Notes under the pieces: model-generated | What the model saw: the letters and a program-made list of their open reading frames with translations, nothing else | Databases searched by the model: none | What the model was told of the DNA's origin: nothing | Translations under genes and position numbers: made by a program | Source: a virus | DNA: 24,655 bases | Strand: one strand, 5' to 3' | Virus record (IMG/VR): IMGVR_UViG_3300032323_001142 | Coordinates: 1-24,655 of that record | Part shown: positions 15,156 through 20,629 of the stretch, piece by piece | How positions within the stretch are numbered: the stretch's first letter is position 1 | How the letters are laid out: every line of letters starts with the position of its first letter

Positions 15156-15602
15156 TTAAGCGGCAAGGCGAACGCGGGGTTTCAGTTGCGACCAAAAGCC
15201 AGCGCCGATGCTGTCCATGTCAAAGCGTCCGTAAAGCATCCCGCGAACGGTGTCGTCTTGTTCCCATGCGGTCTGATCCCTAAAAAGCTGGCTTACAAAC
15301 TCAACCGCTCTGGCGCGGAGGTCATCGCTGATGTTGTTGTTGACGTGGATGTACTTGGCAGTCGGGCCGGTTTTGCTGTGGTCGTAGCTGTAGCAATCGG
15401 TCATGCCGTCAAAGTGACCCGCCTCGTATTGGCCACAAAAAGCCTCAATCTTGCGAATCACGGCGGGCGACTGGTTGTAAACCGTGACGTTGACTGAGTT
15501 GCCCATGCTGTATGACTTGCTGGTGACACGGGCGGCGATGCCGTTCTTCTTCAGTTCGGCGCGAATCAGGCTGGCTACGGTGGCGACTTCACTTCTATTC
15601 AT
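15156..15602 (-). CDS. LPD29-like protein, first gene of leftward operon
   Basis: A 148-residue protein. The start at 15602 (MNRSEVATVASLIRAELKK) is preferred because AGGAGATGAAG lies before it; ATGs further upstream are too close to the Shine-Dalgarno or unsupported. The segment KKNGIAARVTSKSYSMGNSV and later YNQSPAVIRKIEAF and HFDGMTDCYSYD resemble the large polyvalent protein-associated domain 29 (LPD29), usually embedded in long multidomain phage and plasmid proteins. Here it stands alone. Being first behind the strongest leftward promoter, it would be made early and abundantly after infection. LPD assignment is from memory of the domain pattern. Function is not known; counter-defence is possible. 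Confidence 0.7.
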   Translation of the reverse strand: MNRSEVATVASLIRAELKKNGIAARVTSKSYSMGNSVNVTVYNQSPAVIRKIEAFCGQYEAGHFDGMTDCYSYDHSKTGPTAKYIHVNNNISDDLRARAVEFVSQLFRDQTAWEQDDTVRGMLYGRFDMDSIGAGFWSQLKPRVRLAA

Positions 15603-15643
15603 CTTCATCTCCTGGTTGATGCCGTCTCTGCGGCGTTGGGAGA

Positions 15644-15672
15644 ATAATAAAACCAAGGTAATGACATGTCAA
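15644..15672 (-). promoter_or_regulatory. Leftward early promoter (pL-like)
   Basis: On the - strand a perfect -35 TTGACA (15672-15667) and a -10 TATTAT (15649-15644) are separated by 17 bases. The -10 ends 41 bases before the first leftward start codon (15602). Both boxes are overlapped or flanked by the 11-mer operator copies. This is the only strong leftward promoter seen for the block of genes running down to the integrase. Confidence 0.72.
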
Positions 15673-15684
15673 CACCAAGGTAAT
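15652..15684. promoter_or_regulatory. Pair of repressor operators (ACCAAGGTAAT x2)
   Basis: Two identical 11-mers ACCAAGGTAAT occupy 15652-15662 and 15674-15684, 22 bases apart (about two helical turns), with a perfect palindrome TGACATGTCA (15662-15671) between them. They cover the -35/-10 boxes of both divergent promoters. Related sequences occur in the repressor/Cro intergenic region (19392-19452), so the immunity repressor or the Cro-like protein is the likely ligand. Confidence 0.68.
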
Positions 15685-15689
15685 ATAAT
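15661..15689 (+). promoter_or_regulatory. Rightward promoter for the helicase/methyltransferase gene
   Basis: A -35 ATGACA (15661-15666, five of six consensus bases) and a perfect -10 TATAAT (15684-15689) are separated by 17 bases. Operator copies overlap the first two bases of the -35 and end on the first base of the -10. The downstream gene starts at 15725 behind AAGGAGACAAGCG. Confidence 0.7.
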
Positions 15690-15724
15690 TTCTCCACGCC
15701 AATTCCGGCGCAAGGAGACAAGCG

Positions 15725-18325
15725 ATGAACTACGAGGAATTTCTAAAGGCCAAGGTGCCGATGGCGGTGGAGGATCAGGAAACGACCCAGATGCCGGTGC
15801 ATCCGATCCTGAAAGCGCATCAGGTGGATATTGTCCGGTGGGCGGTCAAGCGGGGCAGGGCGGCTATCTTTGCCAGTTTTGGCCTGGGCAAATCTGTCAT
15901 GCAGATTGAAATAGTGAAGGCTTGCCTGAAGCAGACCGAAGGCGGCAAGGGCTTGATTGTGGCCCCACTTGGGGTCCGTGGCGAGTTTCGTCGGGATGCC
16001 GCGATGCTGGGGGAATCCATCACCTTCATCCGCTCCACCGAAGAGGCGACCGGGCCGGGACTGTATATCACCAACTACGAAAGCGTTCGCGATGGCAAGC
16101 TGGACCCACGAGCATTTGAGGCGACCAGCCTTGATGAAGCGGCTTGCCTACGTGGCTTTGGGGCCACCAAGACTTTCCGCGAGTTTATGCGGCTGTTTGA
16201 GGGAGTCCGCTATAAGTTCGTGGCCACGGCTACGCCAAGTCCGAATGAGTTTATCGAGCTATTGGCTTATTCGGCCTATCTGGAAGTGATGGATGTCGGG
16301 GAAGCGAAGACTCGATTCTTTAAGCGCGACTCCACCAAGGCCGACCAGTTGACCATACACCCGCATAAGGAACGCGAGTTCTGGTTGTGGGTAGCATCCT
16401 GGGGCATATTTCTGCAACGACCGTCTGACTTGGGCCACGATGATACCGGCTACGCTTTGCCGCCGATGCTCGTCCATTATCACGAGGTAGAGGTAGACCA
16501 GTCCGAAGCGCATCCGAATCAATGGGGGCAGTTCCAGTTATTCCGGGAAGCGACTGGCGGCATTGTGGAAGCCGCACGGGAAAAACGCGAGACGCTGGAC
16601 ACCCGCGTGGCGGCTGTGGCCGATATTCTGGCCGATATGCGGAATTCGGATGGCACGCTTCAAGATCAGGTAGTGATTTGGTGTGACCTCAACGACGAGC
16701 AGAAGGCGCTGGAAAAGATGCTGAAAGAAGGCGGCTACAGCTTTTCCAGCCTCTACGGCAACCAATCTATCGACCTGCGCGAAACGCTACTGGATGACTG
16801 GCGTGAACGGCGGACGGCGGTCTTTCTTAGCAAGCCGGTCATGTACGGGGCCGGGATCAACATGCAGCAATGTCACACGATGATCTTTGCCGGGGTCGGC
16901 TACAAGTTTGCCGACTTCATCCAGGGCGTGCATCGGGTCTATCGCTTCCTACAAGCGCACCCGGTCAACTTGCATATCGTCCATGCCGAATCAGAACGGC
17001 AAGTGCTGCGCATCCTTCAAGACAAGTGGACTAGACATAATCAAACGGTGGACACCATGAGCGAAATCATTCAGGAATACGGATTAACCACGGCTGGCAT
17101 GCGTGAAGCGTTGCAGCGGCAAATGGGCGTGGAACGGGTGGAAGTGACCGGCAAGGGCTGGACAGCGGTCAATAATGACTGCGTGATTGAGACGGGGCGC
17201 ATGGCGGAAAACAGTGTCGATTTGATCCTAACCAGCATCCCGTTCTCTACCCAGTACGAATACAGCCCGAGTTATCACGACTTCGGCCATACGGACTCTA
17301 ATCAGCACTTCTTTGAGCAGATGGATTACCTGACGCCAAACCTGTTGCGCGTATTGCAACCGGGGCGCATGGCAGCGATTCATGTCAAGGATCGGATTGT
17401 CCCCGGTGGTTTGACCGGGCTAGGATTCCAGACGGTGTACCCGTTCCACATGGACACCATCAACCACTACACCAAGCACGGCTTCGCCTATATGGGCATG
17501 GTGACCATCGTCACCGACGTCGTGCGGGAAAATAACCAGACCTATCGGCTCGGCTGGTCTGAACAATGCAAGGACGCAACAAAAATGGGCGTGGGAATGC
17601 CGGAATACCTGCTGCTGTTCCGCAAGCCGCCGACCAGTAATGAAAACAGCTACTCCGACAAACCGGCCAAAAAGAGCAAGCCGAATTGTATTGATGACGA
17701 TGGAAACGAGATCCCCTTCGACCTCTATAAGCCGATTAAACCCGGCACCGGCTACAGTCGCGCCCGATGGCAGTTAGACGCGCATGGCTTTCAGCGATCC
17801 AGTGGCGACCGGCTATTGATGCCGGAAGAGTTGAGCAACCTGGCACACGATGTCATCTTCAAGCTGTTCCGCGATTACAGCATGACGACCATCTATGACT
17901 ATGAGCATCACGTGAAGATTGGCGAAAGCCTGGAAGGGGAGATGCGGCTCCCGACCTCTTTTATGCTGTTGCAGCCGCAATCGTCTAATGGGCATGTCTG
18001 GACCGATGTGACACGGATGCGAACCTTGAACGGCAACCAATACAGCAAGGGTCAGCAGATGCACTTATGCCCGATGCAGTTTGATATAGCCGACCGGGTG
18101 ATTGATCGCTTGACCATGCCGGGTGAAACCGTGCTGGACCCTTTCGGTGGACTGATGACAGTGCCTTACCGGGCCGTGCTGAAAGGCCGCAAGGGCTATG
18201 GGATCGAACTCAGTCCGAGCTATTTCTTTGACGGGGTAGGCTACTGCAAGGCGGCTGAAGAGCAGATGGCGACTCCCTCGCTGTTTGATACCTTTGAGGA
18301 TGAATCGGAGCTGGAAGCGGCTTAA
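15725..18325 (+). CDS. Fused SF2/SNF2-like helicase and DNA methyltransferase
   Basis: An 866-residue two-part protein. The N-terminal half is a helicase: Walker A ASFGLGKS (50-57), motif II DEAA (137-140, not DEAD/DEAH), motif III TAT (168-170), and a C-terminal RecA lobe with motif VI-like QGVHRVYR (400-407). The second half is an amino-methyltransferase of the N4-cytosine/N6-adenine class: motif IV-like TSIPFS at 503-508 comes before the AdoMet-binding DPFGG (805-809), the beta-class order. SIPF differs from the usual (D/N/S)PP(Y/F). It is a single gene between a repressor-controlled promoter and the immunity region. Likely roles are protective methylation of phage DNA or other anti-restriction; the mixed helicase/MTase layout recalls phage antirestriction proteins such as P1 DarB, but similarity is architectural only. 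Confidence 0.88.
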   Translation: MNYEEFLKAKVPMAVEDQETTQMPVHPILKAHQVDIVRWAVKRGRAAIFASFGLGKSVMQIEIVKACLKQTEGGKGLIVAPLGVRGEFRRDAAMLGESITFIRSTEEATGPGLYITNYESVRDGKLDPRAFEATSLDEAACLRGFGATKTFREFMRLFEGVRYKFVATATPSPNEFIELLAYSAYLEVMDVGEAKTRFFKRDSTKADQLTIHPHKEREFWLWVASWGIFLQRPSDLGHDDTGYALPPMLVHYHEVEVDQSEAHPNQWGQFQLFREATGGIVEAAREKRETLDTRVAAVADILADMRNSDGTLQDQVVIWCDLNDEQKALEKMLKEGGYSFSSLYGNQSIDLRETLLDDWRERRTAVFLSKPVMYGAGINMQQCHTMIFAGVGYKFADFIQGVHRVYRFLQAHPVNLHIVHAESERQVLRILQDKWTRHNQTVDTMSEIIQEYGLTTAGMREALQRQMGVERVEVTGKGWTAVNNDCVIETGRMAENSVDLILTSIPFSTQYEYSPSYHDFGHTDSNQHFFEQMDYLTPNLLRVLQPGRMAAIHVKDRIVPGGLTGLGFQTVYPFHMDTINHYTKHGFAYMGMVTIVTDVVRENNQTYRLGWSEQCKDATKMGVGMPEYLLLFRKPPTSNENSYSDKPAKKSKPNCIDDDGNEIPFDLYKPIKPGTGYSRARWQLDAHGFQRSSGDRLLMPEELSNLAHDVIFKLFRDYSMTTIYDYEHHVKIGESLEGEMRLPTSFMLLQPQSSNGHVWTDVTRMRTLNGNQYSKGQQMHLCPMQFDIADRVIDRLTMPGETVLDPFGGLMTVPYRAVLKGRKGYGIELSPSYFFDGVGYCKAAEEQMATPSLFDTFEDESELEAA

Positions 18326-18702
18326 CCTCTATGTACCATCGCGTCGGTAATTGCTGACGCGATGATCTCAATATCAGTGGCATTGGTTGATGTGAGCGCG
18401 TTTACTTCGCCACCAGCCGCCCTCAAAAACAAATGGAATTTTGGAGCTTTTGCATTATCCACGACCATAGCTCCAATGCCTGCAATAGCGACAAGTATGC
18501 CAATAACTAGAATTTTTGGCGTCATCGCAAGCCCAATCAGCATCACTAGAAAGCTCATGAGAAAACTGGTTTTTGGTTCTTCTGTGCGTACTTCAACCGA
18601 TGTTATGCCAGACATCGCAAATGTCTGATTTCCTATCACCACCCGAGCATTGGTCACTTTGGCCGCATCACTGTTTAGAAAAATCGTTTCTTCTTGGGTC
18701 AT
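18322..18702 (-). CDS. DUF6232-like membrane protein co-transcribed with the repressor
   Basis: A 126-residue protein with start at 18702 (MTQEETIFLNSDAAKVTNAR), two bases after the repressor stop; an upstream in-frame ATG at 18720 lies inside the repressor gene. The N-terminal part (TNARVVIGNQTFAMSGITSV) is a strand-rich domain; a hydrophobic hairpin follows (about residues 45-83, FLMSFLVMLIGLAMTP and ILVIGILVAIAGIGAMVV), then a C-terminal soluble part. This layout matches my memory of DUF6232. No strong ribosome binding site is seen, so translation likely depends on the repressor gene. Expression with the repressor implies activity in the lysogen, which makes it a candidate superinfection-exclusion or lysogenic-conversion gene. 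Its stop overlaps the stop of the convergent methyltransferase gene. Confidence 0.7.
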   Translation of the reverse strand: MTQEETIFLNSDAAKVTNARVVIGNQTFAMSGITSVEVRTEEPKTSFLMSFLVMLIGLAMTPKILVIGILVAIAGIGAMVVDNAKAPKFHLFLRAAGGEVNALTSTNATDIEIIASAITDAMVHRG

Positions 18703-18704
18703 AG

Positions 18705-19379
18705 CTAGTCCGGCAACCAATGTGATTTCATGGAAATGCCCACCACCGGATGAAATACGGCGATCTCTTGCAGCGGAAACGCATGGGGCGGAAAGGCTTC
18801 ATTGATGGATAGCAGATGGATCATGCCGTCGCGTTCGTAAAGGAACCGCTTCACCATCACCCGGCCATCAACATGCCTAACCAGAACGTCATCCCCCGAC
18901 ATGGGTGTCTTGTTGGGTTCCAGCACTACAAACTCGCCATCCCGAATCCTCGGCATCATGGAGTGGCCCCGGCAGCGCACGGCATAAGCGTTTGCGTCTC
19001 TCGTCTCAAACCGCACCACACCATCACCATGCCCGGTCGGACCGTCAAGCTCTGCCCAGTAACCGTCATCCCCTAGCTGGGCCGTGCCGACCACAGGGAC
19101 GCGGTGACGGTAGGGGTTTGGCAGTTTTAGTCCAAGCTGGATGTTGTCGTAACCGGACTCATCCATACCTAACTCTTTTGGTAAATCACCAGTAGCCAAC
19201 CATTGAGGCTGCACCTTCAAGGCAGCGGCAATTTCTAGCAGCTTACGGGATTGCTTGGCTTTACCAGAGGATAGCTTGTGGATGGCGGACTGGCTCACCT
19301 TGGCCAGCTTCGCCAGTTCTTCTTGCGTCAGGCTGAGTTCAGCCATCCGCAAATTTATACGATCAGCAAGAGTGTTCAT
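18705..19379 (-). CDS. CI-type repressor with S24 autoprotease domain
   Basis: A 224-residue immunity repressor. The N-terminal helix-turn-helix (about residues 16-37, SLTQEELAKLAKVSQSAIHK) binds operators. A linker leads to a LexA/S24 peptidase domain with nucleophile Ser140 (GHSMMP) and base Lys177 (VMVKRF). The expected cleavage region is VGTAQLG (97-103), where Ala-Gln stands in place of the usual Ala-Gly. It would keep lytic genes silent and respond to host RecA on DNA damage. It is transcribed away from the Cro-like gene, and three operator-like 11-mers lie in the intergenic region. A membrane protein gene follows two bases after the stop. Confidence 0.93.
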   Translation of the reverse strand: MNTLADRINLRMAELSLTQEELAKLAKVSQSAIHKLSSGKAKQSRKLLEIAAALKVQPQWLATGDLPKELGMDESGYDNIQLGLKLPNPYRHRVPVVGTAQLGDDGYWAELDGPTGHGDGVVRFETRDANAYAVRCRGHSMMPRIRDGEFVVLEPNKTPMSGDDVLVRHVDGRVMVKRFLYERDGMIHLLSINEAFPPHAFPLQEIAVFHPVVGISMKSHWLPD

Positions 19380-19391
19380 GCGGATGACTTT

Positions 19392-19457
19392 ATTACTTGA
19401 GTTATTGACTGTCCAATGACCAAAGTCATTGACACCAGACTACCTTGGTAATAAAGT
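19392..19457. promoter_or_regulatory. Immunity operator region with divergent promoters
   Basis: Three 11-mers similar to the operators at 15652-15684 are present: ACTCAAGTAAT on the - strand (19402-19392), ACCAAAGTCAT (19419-19429) and ACCTTGGTAAT (19442-19452) on the + strand. The rightward promoter has a perfect -35 TTGACA (19429-19434), a 17-base spacer and -10 TAAAGT (19452-19457). On the - strand ACTCAAGTAAT is followed by the same AAAGT, giving a similar -10 for the repressor gene with a weaker -35 (TTGGAC). An AATGAC-N4-GTCATT inverted repeat (19415-19430) overlaps the middle site. The Cro ATG at 19466 lies close to the predicted transcript start, so that mRNA may be nearly leaderless. 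Confidence 0.65.
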
Positions 19458-19465
19458 GGCGCTCT

Positions 19466-19690
19466 ATGAACGCTATTACAAGAGCAATTGAACATTTTGG
19501 TTCCCAGGAGAAGCTGGCCAAGGCTTTGGAAGTGACTCAGGGAGCCGTTTCCCAGTACGCCACTGGCCAGAAAAGGCCGTCTGCCGAGGTGGCTATCAGG
19601 CTGGAAGAAATCACTTGCGGCGAATTTAAGGCTGACGATGTGCGTCCAGACATCAAATGGGACGTCATCCGCAACTCACGCGCCGCTTGA
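19466..19690 (+). CDS. Cro/YdaS-like HTH regulator
   Basis: A 74-residue protein starting MNAITRAIEHFGSQEKLAKA with a helix-turn-helix in about residues 12-38 (KLAKALEVTQGAVSQYATGQ). The size, HTH and C-terminal WDVIRNSRAA fit the YdaS/Cro-like group that occupies the Cro position in many prophages. A longer frame from a TTG at 19445 would start within the operator, so 19466 is preferred. It is divergent to the repressor gene and first in the rightward operon. It probably competes with the repressor for operators to favour lytic growth; a toxin partner typical of chromosomal YdaS is not seen. Confidence 0.85.
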   Translation: MNAITRAIEHFGSQEKLAKALEVTQGAVSQYATGQKRPSAEVAIRLEEITCGEFKADDVRPDIKWDVIRNSRAA

Positions 19691-19908
19691 CCATGCTGCT
19701 CTTCCCCACCCGCTTTTCCTATACGTACAACTACGTATTACCCGCTCTGCGAAAGCATCGGGCTGAAGTCCCAGCAATGGGCCGTCGGGTATCACCCGGC
19801 GTCTGTTCTCTCACCGCCCTGCTGCCGAGGCGGACCAGTATCGGCAGATCCTTCTCTCCTCACTCCCCGTCGGGCAGACAGACGGCGGGATCTTTTTGAG
19901 GTGACCGC
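19691..19908 (+). promoter_or_regulatory. Hairpin-rich untranslated leader after the Cro-like gene
   Basis: I see no convincing gene in these 218 bases; frames are open but lack ribosome binding sites. It carries inverted repeats in series: ATACGTA-N4-TACGTAT (19721-19738), a GC-rich hairpin around CGGGT-ATC-ACCCG (about 19786-19798), CTGCCGA-N12-TCGGCAG (19822-19847) and a terminator-like hairpin at 19866-19897. The position corresponds to where lambda-like phages place nut/terminator signals after cro. A role in attenuation or antitermination of the replication operon is inferred. Confidence 0.45.
19866..19897 (+). terminator. Possible Rho-independent terminator / attenuator
   Basis: CCCGTC (19866-19871) can pair with GGCGGG (19884-19889), or the shorter CCGTC with GACGG, followed by ATC and five T residues (19893-19897). 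It sits 12 bases upstream of the next start codon and overlaps that gene's ribosome binding region, so it would stop or attenuate rightward transcription unless antiterminated. Confidence 0.5.
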
Positions 19909-20061
19909 ATGAAGGAACAAGAACCCCAAGACGCACCACCCCCATGCGAAACCTGCTTTCGGCGGGAACGCTGCGAGAAGGCGCCGGTGGACTGCTACCG
20001 ATTCGACTATTGGGCCGAGACGGGCCGTTCAGCTCCGCTCACGGTGAAGGTGTCTGCATGA
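19909..20061 (+). CDS. Small four-cysteine protein
   Basis: A 50-residue protein read from ATG 19909, preceded by TGAGGTGACCGC; its TGA overlaps the next start (ATGA at 20058-20061). Four cysteines (Cys13, Cys16 in PCETC, Cys22 and Cys29) give a likely zinc-binding site in the N-terminal half, with an aromatic stretch CYRFDYWAETG after it. It is the first gene after the attenuator-like leader. No known family is assigned; a small DNA- or protein-binding regulator is possible. Confidence 0.65.
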   Translation: MKEQEPQDAPPPCETCFRRERCEKAPVDCYRFDYWAETGRSAPLTVKVSA

Positions 20062-20396
20062 AGCGTTGCCCGCATTGCAAGACCGATAAACCTGAGAGCG
20101 ATTTCCACGCAAACCGGGATCGTCCTGACGGCACCCTGCAAGCCTGGTGCAAGCCCTGTAAAGCGGAAGGAATGCGGGCGTTACGCGCCTCTCGCACCCG
20201 TCAAGGCCGTATCCGCTACTGGTATCCCGCTTATGGTGAAAAGTCCCATAAGGCGAAGCTGACGAATGAGGACGTGCGGTTGATTCGCGGTCTGTTGCCG
20301 CATCTTTCGTGTGCCGAGATTGCCCGTAAGTTTGAAGTGAGCCGGTCCACGATCAGCGCCATCAAGAATGGCCGGTATTGGACGGAGGTCGCGTGA
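20058..20396 (+). CDS. Zinc-finger plus HTH DNA-binding protein
   Basis: A 112-residue protein. The N-terminus has a CxxC..CxxC zinc ribbon (Cys4, Cys7, Cys31, Cys34; MKRCPHCKTDKPESDF), of the type often seen at the start of HNH proteins, but no HNH nuclease motif follows. The C-terminal half has a helix-turn-helix (about 84-104, SCAEIARKFEVSRSTISAIK). I chose the start at 20058 because it overlaps the previous stop as ATGA; the longer open frame to 19944 runs through that gene. Together the modules suggest a site-specific DNA-binding protein, perhaps a regulator or a nuclease-derived remnant. Confidence 0.78.
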   Translation: MKRCPHCKTDKPESDFHANRDRPDGTLQAWCKPCKAEGMRALRASRTRQGRIRYWYPAYGEKSHKAKLTNEDVRLIRGLLPHLSCAEIARKFEVSRSTISAIKNGRYWTEVA

Positions 20397-20629
20397 AAAC
20401 CAGCCGCGTGGCCTACCTTGCTCCAGACGTGTGCCAACGCATTGATGATCTGCGTCGTCAGCGGCTTTGCGTTTCTGAAATATGCGACCGACTGGGCATA
20501 ACCAAATCATCAGAAATGAATGCCGTCAGCGTGTTTTGCGCTGACCCGTCATTGCGGAGATTCCAGGTCGGTATCGAATCGGGGCCGCATTCGAGTCCTC
20601 ACAAAATCAGGACTGGGAACTGGGCGTGA
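20393..20629 (+). CDS. Small HTH-like protein upstream of the primase
   Basis: A 78-residue protein read from a GTG at 20393 that overlaps the previous TGA (GTGA) and follows ACGGAGGTCGC, a strong ribosome binding site. The central part (LCVSEICDRLGITKSSEMNA) has a helix-turn-helix look, with basic residues on either side (RIDDLRRQR). The last 30 residues are low in structure and could be a linker. Its stop overlaps the primase start. Function unknown; it could assist loading of the primase or act as a regulator. Confidence 0.62.
   Translation: MKTSRVAYLAPDVCQRIDDLRRQRLCVSEICDRLGITKSSEMNAVSVFCADPSLRRFQVGIESGPHSSPHKIRTGNWA

Noticed and set aside
19693-19899. 68-codon + strand frame after the Cro-like gene
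   Set aside because: No ribosome binding site, unusual Arg/Ser-rich composition, and it overlaps several inverted repeats; the other two frames look equally or more protein-like without starts.
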